DNA of 64,000 nt from Acinetobacter guillouiae CIP 63.46 (GTDB lineage: Bacteria > Pseudomonadota > Gammaproteobacteria > Pseudomonadales > Moraxellaceae): positions 1,824,324-1,888,323 of the forward strand of contig NZ_KB849283.1 in NCBI RefSeq assembly GCF_000368145.1. The letters run 5' to 3'. This document shows, piece by piece, positions 47,045 to 56,894 of this stretch. Made by a program: the position numbers and the translations under genes. The notes beneath the pieces were generated by a model. That model was given only the letters and a program-made list of their open reading frames with translations. It was not told where the DNA came from and did not search any database. Numbering within the stretch: position 1 is the stretch's first letter; every line of letters starts with the position of its first letter.

Positions 47045-47704
47045 ATGTCTAGTTTAATTCAACCCGAAATTTTCTTTTCTGCACTATCCCCTGCAGACCA
47101 ACGTATCGAACAAGCAATCGAAGATATGCGCCAAGGCAAACCTGTTTTGGTCATGGACGATTTTGATCGTGAAAATGAAGCAGATTTAATTGTTGCAGCA
47201 GAAACCCTCAATATTGAAACCATGGCACGTATGATTCGTGATGGTTCTGGTATAGTCTGCTTAACCATTACCGATGATTTAGCAGATCACCTTGAACTCC
47301 CACCGATAGTTCAGGACAATTCAAGTCAATTTAAAACGGCTTTTACCATCACCATTGAAGCAGCACAAGGTGTAACAACAGGCGTTTCTGCAAAAGACCG
47401 TACCACTACTATTCATGCTGCAATTAAAACAGGTGCTGTCGCAAGCGATCTGAATCGCCCCGGTCATGTCTTTCCATTGCGTGGTCGTAATGGTGGTGTA
47501 TTAACCCGTCGTGGACATACAGAAGGTTCTATTGATTTGGCACGTTTAGCTGGTTTAAAACCCGCTGGTGTATTATGCGAAGTGACCAATCCTGATGGAA
47601 CAATGGCTTCAGGCATTCAAGTTTTAGCATATGCACAAACGCATCATTTAACGCTTATTACTATTGAAGAATTGGTTCAGTATCGTTTAAAACACAATGT
47701 CTAA
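47045..47704 (+). CDS. ribB: 3,4-dihydroxy-2-butanone 4-phosphate synthase
   Basis: Makes the four-carbon unit of riboflavin from ribulose 5-phosphate. 219 residues, single-domain RibB without the GTP-cyclohydrolase II fusion. [16 protein letters not shown] holds the acidic loop, then GSGIVCLTI, the [18 protein letters not shown] region and [16 protein letters not shown]. Under the FMN riboswitch. Its partners in riboflavin synthesis are elsewhere. Confidence 0.97.
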   Translation: MSSLIQPEIFFSALSPADQRIEQAIEDMRQGKPVLVMDDFDRENEADLIVAAETLNIETMARMIRDGSGIVCLTITDDLADHLELPPIVQDNSSQFKTAFTITIEAAQGVTTGVSAKDRTTTIHAAIKTGAVASDLNRPGHVFPLRGRNGGVLTRRGHTEGSIDLARLAGLKPAGVLCEVTNPDGTMASGIQVLAYAQTHHLTLITIEELVQYRLKHNV

Positions 47705-47738
47705 GAAAATATTTTAAGTCATCACATTTAGACAGAGT

Positions 47739-47773
47739 AAAAAAGCCAGTTCAAATCTTTGGACTGGCTTTTT
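47739..47773 (+). terminator. Terminator of ribB
   Basis: AAAAAGCCAGT pairs with ACTGGCTTTTT over an inner G-U extended loop. Confidence 0.8.
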
Positions 47774-47914
47774 AATATTGATTAGGTATTCTTGGTTAAA
47801 GTGCGATGAAATAACAGCGCCAGTTTTTGTTTTAATTTTTTATAAGTGGCACTGATTAAAATTAAATAGCCAAAATATCAAGCTGATGAATAATAAATCA
47901 TTGAAGAAATAAGT

Positions 47915-48397
47915 TTAAACATCTTCCAAATGTAAAATACTTTGACGAATACCGTCTGCACGTAACCATGCAAAATCATAACTTGCATTGGCCAATGCCA
48001 ATACACGACGTTCAAACTCATCCCAAAGCGGTTTTACCTGTTTCGCTTGAATTCCCAAACCACTCTCTTCTGCGAGATGTTTATTTTTTTCACAAATTTT
48101 TAATGCATGATACAACTTGCGCCCTTTAGAAGCAGAATCCATCACTCGTATACGTTTACCCAAAATAAAACCTTCAATATGTCTTAAATCGGCAAAAGGT
48201 AGCATCGGAATTAAAATTTGATCGAGCTGTGCATCCAGCCTCTTCCAAACGGCTAAACGTTGCGCTGAATCATATGTATTCCATTGGATCACTTCATGAT
48301 TAAAACGACGGCAACCACGACAAACAGAATCACCAAATACCGTTGAACAACGACCAGCGCATGGCGTTAAGGTGGGTATCCGACGTTCGTTACTCAA
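47915..48397 (-). CDS. DUF1289-family protein
   Basis: 160 residues. The N-terminal four-cysteine region PCAGRCSTVFGDSVCRGCRRFNHEVIQWNTY is the DUF1289 signature, probably a small metal-binding site. The rest is helical and unassigned. These proteins have no established role. It stands between ribB and trhO on the opposite strand and has its own ATG at 48397. Confidence 0.85.
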   Translation of the reverse strand: MSNERRIPTLTPCAGRCSTVFGDSVCRGCRRFNHEVIQWNTYDSAQRLAVWKRLDAQLDQILIPMLPFADLRHIEGFILGKRIRVMDSASKGRKLYHALKICEKNKHLAEESGLGIQAKQVKPLWDEFERRVLALANASYDFAWLRADGIRQSILHLEDV

Positions 48398-48632
48398 AAT
48401 TTACTCCTTACATCAACGATGTGACACACTTTTTTGGCACGAAATAATCATTTCGCAATACTATATATGGTATATAAAATATTTTAAAGCACTATATTTA
48501 GTATAAAAACCCATATTTTTTTCAGGGAATAAAAAAACACTACAAAGACTAGGGTTTTCTCGCATATTCATGTAAATCACGCTAAAATATGCGCCTTAAA
48601 TTTTATTCTATCTTAAATATTTGGAGTACTCC

Positions 48633-49565
48633 ATGAACGCTACTGTAGAACAGCTTGCACCTGTAGAACAGCAAGCGACCTCTGGTTGGGTTGTTGCAGC
48701 ACTTTATCAATTCAAAGAAGTTCAAGATCCTGCTGATCTTCAACAACGTCTTTTAGACTTGGTAAAAACCATCAACCTTTGCGGTACTCTTATTATTGCA
48801 GGTGAAGGAATTAACGGAACTGTTGCTGGCGATCGTCAAGCGATTGATGTCATTCATCAATTCTTATTGAATCAAGGCTTTAATAGCATGGAATATAAAG
48901 AATCACATAGTGATGAAAAGCCATTCCGTAAAATGAAGATTAAGCTAAAGAACGAAATCGTAACTTTAGGTGTAGAGGTAAAACCTCGTGATCTTGTTGG
49001 ACATTATCTTGATCCAAAACAATGGAACGAACTGATTGCGCGTGATGACGTGATTTTGATTGATACACGTAATGATTATGAATATAAAGCGGGTACTTTT
49101 AAAGGCGCGATTGATCCTAAAACAGAAACCTTTCGTGAATTTCCAGAATACGTAAAAAAAGAACTTGAACAGCATAAAGATAAGAAAATTGCGATGTTCT
49201 GTACAGGCGGTATTCGTTGTGAAAAATCAACATCGCTACTGCTTCAAGAAGGTTTTAACGAGGTGTATCACCTTAAAGGCGGTATTTTAAAATACCTTGA
49301 AGAAACCCCTCCTGATGAAAGTATGTGGGAAGGTGAATGTTTCGTATTTGATGGTCGTACTGCGGTGACGCATGGTATGGAAGAAGGCGAAAATATTAAA
49401 TGTCATGCATGTGGTTGGCCACTTGTTCCCGAAGAAGCTGATTTACCAAGTTATGAACATGGTGTTTCTTGCAAATATTGTATTGATAAAACATCTGAGA
49501 AACAAAAAGAAGGTTTCCGTATGCGTCAATCACAAATTACTGCTGCAAAACGCAAACGTCTTTAG
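48633..49565 (+). CDS. trhO: tRNA uridine(34) hydroxylase (rhodanese-type)
   Basis: Oxygen-dependent hydroxylase that makes 5-hydroxyuridine at wobble position 34 of tRNA (formerly YceA). 310 residues from the ATG at 48633, which follows GGAG. N-terminal ferredoxin-like domain; rhodanese domain with DDVILIDTRNDYEYKAGTFKGA and the catalytic loop CTGGIRCEKS (Cys about 190); C-terminal zinc-like region CHACGWPL and CKYC. The stop codon TAG lies within the left end of the structured element that follows. Confidence 0.95.
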   Translation: MNATVEQLAPVEQQATSGWVVAALYQFKEVQDPADLQQRLLDLVKTINLCGTLIIAGEGINGTVAGDRQAIDVIHQFLLNQGFNSMEYKESHSDEKPFRKMKIKLKNEIVTLGVEVKPRDLVGHYLDPKQWNELIARDDVILIDTRNDYEYKAGTFKGAIDPKTETFREFPEYVKKELEQHKDKKIAMFCTGGIRCEKSTSLLLQEGFNEVYHLKGGILKYLEETPPDESMWEGECFVFDGRTAVTHGMEEGENIKCHACGWPLVPEEADLPSYEHGVSCKYCIDKTSEKQKEGFRMRQSQITAAKRKRL

Positions 49566-49888
49566 GGGCTGTTAGCATTTCATAAATGGCTTACGTTGTA
49601 GGTTAAAATTGAGCATGAGACGTATACGTCGTAAAGCATGAATGGAGAATAGCGAGACTATTTTCGAGTTTCATAACGAATGCTGAGATAATTTTAACCA
49701 CAACCCTGAGCAAGAACAAAGCACTGCGATGTTTGCAGCGCAAGGCGCAGCGGGGGACTAGCGTGTTTTTTGTCGCTTCGTCGTTACGAACTACTCATTT
49801 AGAATGACTAAATTTCATATTTCGTGCCTAGTATCGCCTAAAAAACACGTGTAGTCGCAAACATAGACGAATTGTCAACAGACCCTAA
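49562..49888. mobile_element. 327-bp structured element with terminal inverted repeats (MITE-like)
   Basis: Imperfect terminal inverted repeats: TTAGGGGCTGTTAGCATTTC at the left and the reverse of TTAGGGTCTGTTGACAATTC at the right, about 15 of 20 matching and the outer six exact. No coding frame of note. Inside are two large foldbacks: the first from GTTGTAGGTTAAAATT (49595) to its near complement (49690-49704), the second from ATGTTTGC (49729) to GCAAACAT (49857), with ACTA-GCGTGTTTTTT facing AAAAAACACG-TAGT. No clear target-site duplication. It fills the space between trhO and the DedA gene. Mobility is inferred from form only. Confidence 0.6.
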
Positions 49889-50035
49889 CCTTTATCAATT
49901 TTAAAATGCTTCACTCAACCGCAGCTTATTGACTGCGGTTTTTATTTAGATATTTTAACAACACAACAAATTCTCACTATATTTTGATAAATGAAAACCA
50001 TACCATGTTCATAACGCCCTATTTTTATATATAAA
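49889..50035 (+). other. Short region before the DedA gene
   Basis: Contains CAACCGCAGCTTATTGACTGCGGTTTTTA (49917-49944), a CCGCAG/CTGCGG hairpin with T run that ends trhO or the element. Otherwise nothing is recognised. Confidence 0.6.
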
Positions 50036-50635
50036 ATGACTGATTGGATTATTTCGATCATGGAGCAACTTGGTTACTTCGGTATTGCTCTTTTGATGTT
50101 TTTAGACAATGTTTTCCCGCCGATTCCCTCAGAAGTGATTATGCCATCAGCTGGGTTTGCTGCATCTAAAGGTCAATTATTATTATCGGGTGTAATTATC
50201 GCAGGAAGCTTCGGTTCACTGCTTGCTGCCGCGTTGTTGTATTGGGTGGGTCGAAAAATCCCAAATCAAAGCATTTTTAATTGGGTTGACCGCTACGGTA
50301 AATACCTTTTTATCAAATCTGAAGATGTCAAAAAAGCTTTAGATTGGTTTGAAAAATATGGACATCGCGTGGTTTTCTTTGGGCGAATGGTTCCCGCAGT
50401 TCGTTCTTTGATTAGTATCCCTGCAGGCATGAGTCATATGCCCTTTTGGAAATTTATGCTCTATAGCAGCGTAGGGACAATCATCTGGACCACTTTTCTT
50501 GCATGTGTCGGTTATTATTTTGGAAACAATATAGAACTCATGCAACAAATTTTTAGTCGTGTGGGCTATGTGATCATTGTCATTGTATTAATTTTAGTTG
50601 CTTATTTTTTCTATAAAAAATCAAAAGCACGCTAA
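50036..50635 (+). CDS. DedA-family membrane protein
   Basis: 199 residues of the DedA (SNARE-associated, VTT-domain) family. Seen: LDNVFPPIPSEVIMPSAGF with the conserved Glu and Pro, a central FFGRMVPAVRSLISIPAGMSHMPFWKF (the conserved Arg and G-x-R-x-x-P region) and four to five membrane segments. DedA proteins act in lipid flipping (undecaprenyl phosphate or phosphatidylethanolamine) and keep the proton motive force; which lipid here is unknown. No Shine-Dalgarno is obvious before the ATG. Confidence 0.9.
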   Translation: MTDWIISIMEQLGYFGIALLMFLDNVFPPIPSEVIMPSAGFAASKGQLLLSGVIIAGSFGSLLAAALLYWVGRKIPNQSIFNWVDRYGKYLFIKSEDVKKALDWFEKYGHRVVFFGRMVPAVRSLISIPAGMSHMPFWKFMLYSSVGTIIWTTFLACVGYYFGNNIELMQQIFSRVGYVIIVIVLILVAYFFYKKSKAR

Positions 50636-51249
50636 AAATTATTGTGCACCCAGTATTCAGTTAAAACACACTATTTGTGTGCATTGAGTCGAGCAGACAA
50701 ATTTGTGTTTGCTTGGCCGAGCTCTGTGTTCTTAACATTAGCCCTTAAGATTAGCTGTCTGACAAATAATCAACGAATTCCAAGAATAACTACAAAGACA
50801 TTAGAGCTTTCATAAATCAAAATAATCATGCGGAATGAATCATATTGCTATTAAAAGTTCCTTCTCCCTTTGGAAAAGACTAAGACGAGAGCGGCTATAT
50901 GTTGATTTATGGGTTTTAATAGGATTTATAAAAAAGCCTATTGTTTATATTTTCTTATACTCCCCGTTTCACCAATGCCGACCAATTGAAACACGATCAC
51001 CATATATAAATAGCATCACTGTATAAAAAACAGTCAATCGTAATCAATACACCACAGCGATCGTAAAAATTCACCACACATTCGATGTGACCAAAACTTC
51101 CGAGCGATTGAGAAATTTGAGTGAATTCAACGGCAAGCACCATACATTCCAAAAAATCATGCATTTCATCAAAATATTATCGCTTTAAACCAATACAAAT
51201 ATATGAAAAATATAAAAATAATTAAAACGGTGTAAAAAAGGATACATGA
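50636..51249. other. Gene-free region with a dispersed repeat
   Basis: About 610 bases without a supported gene. The middle holds the second copy of the dispersed repeat (50808-50955). A 63-codon reading frame over it is a repeat artefact. The rest shows no recognised element. Confidence 0.7.
50808..50955. repeat. Dispersed intergenic repeat, copy 2
   Basis: Homologous by eye to 28729-28890 with the same order of blocks (TTTCATAAAT, GAATCATATTG, CTTCTCCC foldback, TATATTGATTTAT-like block, AAGCCTATT). More diverged than expected for recent copies. Confidence 0.65.
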
Positions 51250-51858
51250 GTGAATGAAATGATTGCTGTGATTTTAATCACCTGCTTGGCAGTAATAAGT
51301 CCTGGCGCTGATTTTGCTATCGTGACACGAAACAGTTATTTATATGGTCGAAATATTGGATTAAGCACTGCTTTAGGTATTGCCTGTGGTGTTTGGGTAC
51401 ATGTGGGTTATAGCCTACTTGGCCTGGGTTTTTTAAAAAATCATATGCCCTATCTTTTACAAACAATTCAATATATTGGCGCTGCTTATTTAATTTATCT
51501 TGGCTATAAAACATTCACGCAGGCAAAAATAAAACTGGATGAAATTGGTGTTGGTATCAGTAGTTGGCAAGCGTTTAAACATGGTTTTTTAACCAATAGC
51601 CTAAATCCCAAAACAACTTTATTTGTAATCAGTTTATTCGCTCAGTTGATGACTTCTACAGGAAATTCGACCATTCAGCTTTTTGCTTATGGTGCGTTTA
51701 TTTCGTTGAGTCATTTGGTTTGGTTTGGCTTGATTGCCTTATTTTGTGCACATCCCCGCATACGAAATAAAATTTTAGATCGCCAAGTGGTGATCAATCG
51801 TGTGATTGGCCTTTTACTGTTTATTTTAGGTTGTAGCCTATTATTTGCACGGTTTTAA
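51250..51858 (+). CDS. LysE/RhtB-family amino-acid exporter
   Basis: 202 residues with about six membrane segments. LysE signature at the N-terminus: LAVISPGADFAIVTRNSYLYGRNIGLSTALGIACGVWVHVGYSLLG; then GAAYLIYLGYKTF and FLTNSLNPKTTLFVISLF. These proteins export amino acids or related metabolites; the substrate is unknown. Start GTG at 51250 has AAGGA seven bases upstream. Confidence 0.88.
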   Translation: MNEMIAVILITCLAVISPGADFAIVTRNSYLYGRNIGLSTALGIACGVWVHVGYSLLGLGFLKNHMPYLLQTIQYIGAAYLIYLGYKTFTQAKIKLDEIGVGISSWQAFKHGFLTNSLNPKTTLFVISLFAQLMTSTGNSTIQLFAYGAFISLSHLVWFGLIALFCAHPRIRNKILDRQVVINRVIGLLLFILGCSLLFARF

Positions 51859-51880
51859 CTATTGGCGTAAATCACCAACA

Positions 51881-51919
51881 AAAAAAAGCATGCCACTTTT
51901 CAGTGAGCATGCTTTTTTT
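51881..51919. terminator. Bidirectional terminator after the LysE gene
   Basis: Stem AAAAAAAGCATGC with an inner CACT/AGTG pair and its complement; T7 on the plus strand. Confidence 0.85.
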
Positions 51920-51930
51920 ATACGCGCAAA

Positions 51931-52455
51931 TTAATTTGGTGTGTGGTACATCAAATAAATTTCATTTAGATTTTCAGGAATTTCTTCAGCAATCTCGTCC
52001 ATTAACTGGCCGTTGCGGCGGAAAGATTCCATTTGAGGATCTTCATCATCAATACCACTGAACACCATCATTGGTAGTGTGAGATCAACAACTTGATCTT
52101 CATATTCTGGTGCAAACCAAGCTTCTTCATTCAGGAACATTGCATCGACAAAGCCAACACTCCAGTCGCCTAAGCTTGATTCAACATCAGCTTCTTCAAT
52201 TTCAAAAGGAAATGTAATTCCTTCTTCATTGGCTAAGTTTTGACGAATCGCTTCAAGCCATGCTTTGATTTGTACAATGATTTCTGCTGGAACTTTCTTT
52301 TGATTATTATCAAATAGCTCATCAAGCCATTTATCAAAAGTAGGACCAACCGCAATTGCGCATAAGAAACCATGAGTCGCTGCGAAATCTAGACCAAATT
52401 CATTTTGGTCACCATCTAGATAATCACTCAGTAGGTCTAAATCTAAAGCACTCAT
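51931..52455 (-). CDS. UPF0149 (YgfB/YecA) family protein
   Basis: 174 residues. The N-terminus DLLSDYLDGDQNEFGLDFAATHGFLCAIAVGP is the UPF0149 core, a helical fold of unknown function found next to various genes. Acidic overall (many Glu and Asp near the C-terminus). Start is the only plausible ATG; it lies upstream of the small acidic protein gene on the same strand, so the two are probably neighbours in one transcript. Confidence 0.85.
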   Translation of the reverse strand: MSALDLDLLSDYLDGDQNEFGLDFAATHGFLCAIAVGPTFDKWLDELFDNNQKKVPAEIIVQIKAWLEAIRQNLANEEGITFPFEIEEADVESSLGDWSVGFVDAMFLNEEAWFAPEYEDQVVDLTLPMMVFSGIDDEDPQMESFRRNGQLMDEIAEEIPENLNEIYLMYHTPN

Positions 52456-52521
52456 TTTGTTTCCAGTAAATTTGTATCAGATTTAAGCATAGCATTTTCC
52501 CACGCCATGCCCAATGAATTT

Positions 52522-52728
52522 TTAATCTTCGTCATCAAAATCATCGTCATCATCAATGTCATAATCAAAATCTTTTAAATCTTTTTCTAAACGACGTTGA
52601 GCAAGTAAATCATCGATCAAACGTCGCTTTTCTAAAGATTCTTTGGCGCTAATTTTGCTTGATGACTCATCGAAACTAACATCATCATCACCGTAGTTAT
52701 CATCTAGTTCAAAATCTGTAGAAGACAC
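52522..52728 (-). CDS. Small acidic protein, PA3496-type
   Basis: 68 residues, extremely acidic, with the helix SAKESLEKRRLIDDLLAQRRLEKDLKDF and a poly-Asp/Glu tail. It matches a small conserved protein known in Pseudomonas as PA3496-type, sometimes linked to envelope integrity; that link is weak. Upstream of the UPF0149 gene on the same strand. Confidence 0.7.
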   Translation of the reverse strand: MSSTDFELDDNYGDDDVSFDESSSKISAKESLEKRRLIDDLLAQRRLEKDLKDFDYDIDDDDDFDDED

Positions 52729-53113
52729 TAAAACTACCTCATAATGAAAAAAAGTGAATGGGTCTAGGCGCTATTTATCTGTCTTCAGAAAACTTGTCAA
52801 GTTTTTTCCGTTTTTTTTACATTTAAATGCGAATTTGGGCTTTTTTCGAGCCCTATTTTATGTAATGATATAATCCACCCTGCGTCTTACTATTTTATGA
52901 CATTTTCTGAATAGAAATCGCACGGGATGATCTTGAAAATAACAATTTCACCCCCACCTATTTGATTGAATTTAAATTCTGAATATTTTATCGGACAGTT
53001 TTATGCTGATTTCTTCCGATGGAATATGCGAGCTATTCAAAGATATATTTTATCAGATTGTGCGATTACGCACGGTTTTTCATTGCCACAGATTCAACGA
53101 GAAGAGAGTAAAG
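52729..53113. other. Intergenic region with rpoD promoter and leader
   Basis: About 385 AT-rich bases. Holds the rpoD promoter (extended -10 near 52869) and a leader of roughly 230 bases. A GGGCT/AGCCC hairpin at 52837-52853 lies just before the -10. No gene seen. Confidence 0.6.
52866..52874 (+). promoter_or_regulatory. Extended -10 promoter of rpoD
   Basis: TGATATAAT: exact TATAAT with TG one base before, typical of extended -10 promoters. No clear -35. Confidence 0.5.
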
Positions 53114-55003
53114 ATGAGCGAAATGCATTCCCCTACTTCCCAAGTAGCGGCTCTTATTAGCCGAGGCAAAGAACAAGGTTACTTAACCTACGCTGAGGTT
53201 AACGATCATCTCCCAGACTCGATCACCGAAAGCGAACAGATTGAAGACATTATCCAAATGCTTCAAGACGTTGGTATTCCAGTTCATGAACGTGCACCTG
53301 AAACTGACGATGCAATGTTCGAAGGGAATAGCGAAGCTGGCGATGAAGTTGCAGAAGAAGAAGCTGCTGCAGTACTTGCCTCTGTAGAAAATGAGCCAGG
53401 TCGTACCACTGACCCAGTACGTATGTATATGCGTGAAATGGGTACCGTTGAACTTTTAACACGTGAAGGCGAAATTAGTATTGCCAAACGTATTGAAGAA
53501 GGTATTCGTGACGTTTTACATTCAATTGCTTACTGGCCAAATGCTGTAGAAGTTGTTTTACAAGAATATAAAGATTATGAAACTGGCGAACGTCGCCTTG
53601 CCGATATTTTATCAGGCTATTTAGATCCTGAATCTGACGAAGTGATTCCAGAAGTTTTAGAAGACGAAGCTGAAGTTATCGTTGAAGAAGAAGATACTTC
53701 TGCAAAACCGACTAAAGAAGTGAAGTTGGATGATGAAGACGAAGAAGAAGAGTCTGAAAGTGATGACGATTCTGAAGGTGAATCTGGTCCAGATCCTGAA
53801 ATTGCGAAAGCGCGTTTTGAAGAGCTAGAAGCAGTTTGGAACAGTGCAAAAGTCGCAATTGCGCAACATGGCCGTAACAGTACTCAAGGTACTGAGGCAA
53901 TGGAAGCACTGGCAACTGTGTTTATGATGTTTAAATTTACACCGCGTTTATTTGACATCATTTCAGAAATGATTCGTGGCACGCACGAACAAATTCGTAC
54001 CTCTGAACGTGAAGTGATGCGTTATGCAGTTCGTCGTGGTCGTATGGATCGTACACAATTCCGTACATCATTCCCAGGTCAAGAATCAAATCCTGCTTGG
54101 TTAGATGAACAAATTGCAAAAGCACCTGCTGAACTAAAAGGCTATTTAGAAAAAGTTCGTCCAGATGTATTGGCATTCCAACAAAAGATTGCTGATATTG
54201 AAAAAGACCTAGATCTAAACGTAAAAGAAATTAAAGACATTTCTAAACGTATGGCGATTGGTGAAGCCAAAGCTCGTCGTGCCAAGAAAGAAATGGTTGA
54301 AGCCAACTTACGTTTGGTAATTTCAATTGCGAAAAAATACACAAACCGTGGTTTACAATTCTTGGATTTAATTCAAGAAGGTAACATTGGTTTGATGAAA
54401 GCGGTAGACAAGTTTGAATACCGTCGTGGTTATAAGTTCTCGACCTATGCAACATGGTGGATTCGTCAGGCGATTACGCGTTCAATCGCGGACCAAGCAC
54501 GTACGATTCGTATCCCTGTACATATGATCGAAACGATTAACAAGATCAACCGTGTATCTCGCCAATTACTTCAAGAAATGGGTCGTGAACCGACTCCTGA
54601 AGAATTAGGTGAACGTCTAGAAATGGACGAAGTTAAAGTGCGTAAGGTGCTTAAGATTGCTAAAGAGCCAATTTCTATGGAAACGCCAATCGGTGATGAT
54701 GAAGATTCTCATCTTGGTGATTTCATTGAAGATAGCAACATCACTTCTCCAGTAGATGCTGCGACTTCAGAAGGCTTAAAAGAAGCAACACGTGAAGTAC
54801 TTGAAAACTTAACTGAACGTGAAGCGAAAGTCTTAAAAATGCGTTTTGGTATCGACATGCCGACTGACCACACTTTGGAAGAAGTAGGTAAACAGTTTGA
54901 TGTAACCCGTGAACGTATTCGTCAGATTGAAGCCAAAGCTTTACGTAAACTTCGTCATCCTTCTCGTTCAGAACATTTACGTTCGTTCCTTGAAAATGAC
55001 TAA
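53114..55003 (+). CDS. rpoD: RNA polymerase sigma factor sigma-70
   Basis: Primary housekeeping sigma factor. 629 residues from the ATG at 53114 ([36 protein letters not shown]), which is the known start. A longer frame from 53003 is not used. Region 1.1 is followed by an acidic insertion ([23 protein letters not shown]) of the non-conserved region, then region 2 ([42 protein letters not shown], -10 recognition), region 3 and region 4 ([32 protein letters not shown], -35 recognition). Not adjacent to dnaG here. Confidence 0.98.
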   Translation: MSEMHSPTSQVAALISRGKEQGYLTYAEVNDHLPDSITESEQIEDIIQMLQDVGIPVHERAPETDDAMFEGNSEAGDEVAEEEAAAVLASVENEPGRTTDPVRMYMREMGTVELLTREGEISIAKRIEEGIRDVLHSIAYWPNAVEVVLQEYKDYETGERRLADILSGYLDPESDEVIPEVLEDEAEVIVEEEDTSAKPTKEVKLDDEDEEEESESDDDSEGESGPDPEIAKARFEELEAVWNSAKVAIAQHGRNSTQGTEAMEALATVFMMFKFTPRLFDIISEMIRGTHEQIRTSEREVMRYAVRRGRMDRTQFRTSFPGQESNPAWLDEQIAKAPAELKGYLEKVRPDVLAFQQKIADIEKDLDLNVKEIKDISKRMAIGEAKARRAKKEMVEANLRLVISIAKKYTNRGLQFLDLIQEGNIGLMKAVDKFEYRRGYKFSTYATWWIRQAITRSIADQARTIRIPVHMIETINKINRVSRQLLQEMGREPTPEELGERLEMDEVKVRKVLKIAKEPISMETPIGDDEDSHLGDFIEDSNITSPVDAATSEGLKEATREVLENLTEREAKVLKMRFGIDMPTDHTLEEVGKQFDVTRERIRQIEAKALRKLRHPSRSEHLRSFLEND

Positions 55004-55082
55004 GTTGAATTTGTTCAATCTATGAATACTTTCGGGACTTGAAAATCAATCGAGTAACCCCATTAAGTATTTAAGAGAAATA

Positions 55083-55108
55083 CAATGCCTGCACTTATGC
55101 AGGCATTG
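55083..55108 (+). terminator. Hairpin after rpoD
   Basis: Perfect 10-bp stem CAATGCCTGC with a six-base loop, but only a weak T run. Could be a terminator or an RNA-stabilising structure before the ybeD-like gene. Confidence 0.55.
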
Positions 55109-55130
55109 TTGATAAATTAGAGGTGAAAAA

Positions 55131-55418
55131 ATGTTAGACCGCACTCCATCTCGCGAATTACAAGAAGATCTTTGGGTTTTTCCAATGGATTACCCAATTA
55201 AATTGATTGGTAATGCGGGTGAAGAATTACGTGGTGCTGTAGTTGAAATTTTGGTAAAACATTTCCCTGAATTTAATGAAGCGACACTTGTTGTACAACC
55301 ATCACGTACTGGTAAATATCATTCGATTACGGCTCAATTACGTTTTGAAGAGCTTGAGCAAGTGCATGCCTTGTATGCTGACCTTGCTGCTTGCGAACAT
55401 ATTCGTACTGCCTTGTAA
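55131..55418 (+). CDS. UPF0250 (YbeD) family protein
   Basis: 95 residues. DLWVFPMDYPIKLIGNAGEELRGAVVEILVKHFPEF is the DUF493 signature. YbeD lies beside lipB in many bacteria, as here, and has been suggested to regulate lipoate attachment; that is inference. Follows rpoD. Confidence 0.9.
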   Translation: MLDRTPSRELQEDLWVFPMDYPIKLIGNAGEELRGAVVEILVKHFPEFNEATLVVQPSRTGKYHSITAQLRFEELEQVHALYADLAACEHIRTAL

Positions 55419-55432
55419 TGCTGAAATGAATT

Positions 55433-55461
55433 AAAAACACGCCACAATGGCGTGTTTTTTT
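55433..55461 (+). terminator. Terminator after the ybeD-like gene
   Basis: CACGCC, five-base loop, GGCGTG with flanking A and T7. Confidence 0.9.
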
Positions 55462-55588
55462 GCACCCTGATTTTATCGGGGAATATGCCCTGCTGGCTTA
55501 TTTGCAAATGATCAGCAATTGCTTTCACTTTTCCAAACTAAATTTCTTTATAATTAAAGCGATTTCTATATTTTAAGGGCACTTGTCT

Positions 55589-56278
55589 GTGAACGATGCT
55601 GTTCTAAAACCACATCTGATTATTCGTCAATATCAAGACTTAACGCCTTATGCCGAGCGTTTTCAGGAAATGAAATCTTTTACTGAACAACGTGATGAAA
55701 ATTCTCCAGATCAACTTTGGATCTTGCAACATCCTGACGTACTAACTCAGGGGCAAGCCGGCAAACCTGAACATATTTTAATGCACAGTGATATCCCTGT
55801 TGTTCAATCAGATCGTGGTGGACAAGTTACCTGGCATGGTCCTGGTCAAATGGTGATTTATTTCATGTTTGATTTAAATCGCTTGAAATGGAATGTGCGT
55901 ACATTGGTCACTTATGCAGAGAACTTAATGATCAATCTGCTCAAGAAATATGATGTCGATGCCTATGCCAAAGCTGATGCACCAGGTGTTTATGTCAACG
56001 AACGTAAAATTGGTTCACTGGGCTTTAAAATTCGCAGAGGTCGTAGTTATCACGGTTTAGCATTAAATGTTGATTGTAACTTAGATGGCTTCCATACCAT
56101 TAACCCATGTGGTTATGCAGGTTTAGAAATGGTCCGTGTCTGTGATTTGATTAAAAATTATCCTGATTACAAGCAACTATCAAAAGATGTGATTGAGTAT
56201 TTTCAACAGAGTGGTTACTTTAGTGATATTGAAGTCATCGACAAAAAATCAAATGACCATGAAGTCATTCACAAATAA
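55589..56278 (+). CDS. lipB: Octanoyltransferase
   Basis: Transfers octanoate from acyl-carrier protein to lipoyl domains. 229 residues from the GTG at 55589, with AAGGG at nine bases; a TTG two codons earlier is possible. Family motifs: [35 protein letters not shown] (the Lys) and [16 protein letters not shown] (catalytic Cys near 174). Downstream of ybeD. Confidence 0.96.
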   Translation: MNDAVLKPHLIIRQYQDLTPYAERFQEMKSFTEQRDENSPDQLWILQHPDVLTQGQAGKPEHILMHSDIPVVQSDRGGQVTWHGPGQMVIYFMFDLNRLKWNVRTLVTYAENLMINLLKKYDVDAYAKADAPGVYVNERKIGSLGFKIRRGRSYHGLALNVDCNLDGFHTINPCGYAGLEMVRVCDLIKNYPDYKQLSKDVIEYFQQSGYFSDIEVIDKKSNDHEVIHK

Positions 56279-56357
56279 ATCGCTTTATTTTTATCTGAAA
56301 ACAAATTAGAGTAATTACTCTAAAACAAAAGTACAATTTTATATAAGGGACTAACGA

Positions 56358-56891
56358 GTGATTTCAAGTAAATCTATCAAACCCGCTTTAGAACAAGCCT
56401 ATGTCAAACTCATGATGGATGTGATTGGCAGAGGTTTGGTCATGGCGAGTCAAGTTGATGATGAAATTAAACATGAAGTATCTGTACTCCCTGTTGGTTT
56501 TACATTATCGATGAAAGTTTTTCCAAACGGCGCTTCATTTATTGCCAGAGTCAATCAGAACAAGCAGCTTGAACTGGTTAAATCTTTAGACGCTAAGCCT
56601 GATCTATCGATTATTTTCAAACATGTTCATCATGCTTTTTTAGTCTTTTCATTTCAGGAAAGTACAGCTCAAGCTTTTGCAAATGACCGTATGATCGCAG
56701 ATGGAGATGTGGCACACGCCATCCGTTTAGTGCGTTGTCTGAATAAAATGGAAGCATTAATTTTACCTAAACTGGTTGCTGAACTCGCGGTAAAAGAATA
56801 TCCATCAGAATTAAGCTTAAAAGAAAAATTAGCGGGCGCTGCAAATATCTACCTTAAAGTTGCCCAATCATATTTAAAAGGGAGTGCTTAA
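56358..56891 (+). CDS. SCP2 sterol-binding-like domain protein
   Basis: 177 residues. Fold features of SCP2: DLSIIFKHVHHAFLVFSFQESTAQAFANDRMIADGDVAHAIRLVRCLNKME, a motif known from small lipid-binding proteins of Pseudomonas and Acinetobacter. It starts with GTG at 56358 after AAGGG. Four bases from the iron alcohol dehydrogenase gene, so the two form an operon and probably share a lipophilic substrate such as a fatty alcohol. That is inference. Confidence 0.7.
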   Translation: MISSKSIKPALEQAYVKLMMDVIGRGLVMASQVDDEIKHEVSVLPVGFTLSMKVFPNGASFIARVNQNKQLELVKSLDAKPDLSIIFKHVHHAFLVFSFQESTAQAFANDRMIADGDVAHAIRLVRCLNKMEALILPKLVAELAVKEYPSELSLKEKLAGAANIYLKVAQSYLKGSA

Positions 56892-56894
56892 CAC

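Noticed and set aside
49562-49888. Insertion sequence with transposase
   Set aside because: 327 bases with no coding frame; too small for an autonomous element, so kept only as MITE-like.
50835-51026. 63-codon reading frame
   Set aside because: Lies in the dispersed repeat, no ribosome site, composition not like a protein; the matching frame does not exist in the other repeat copy.
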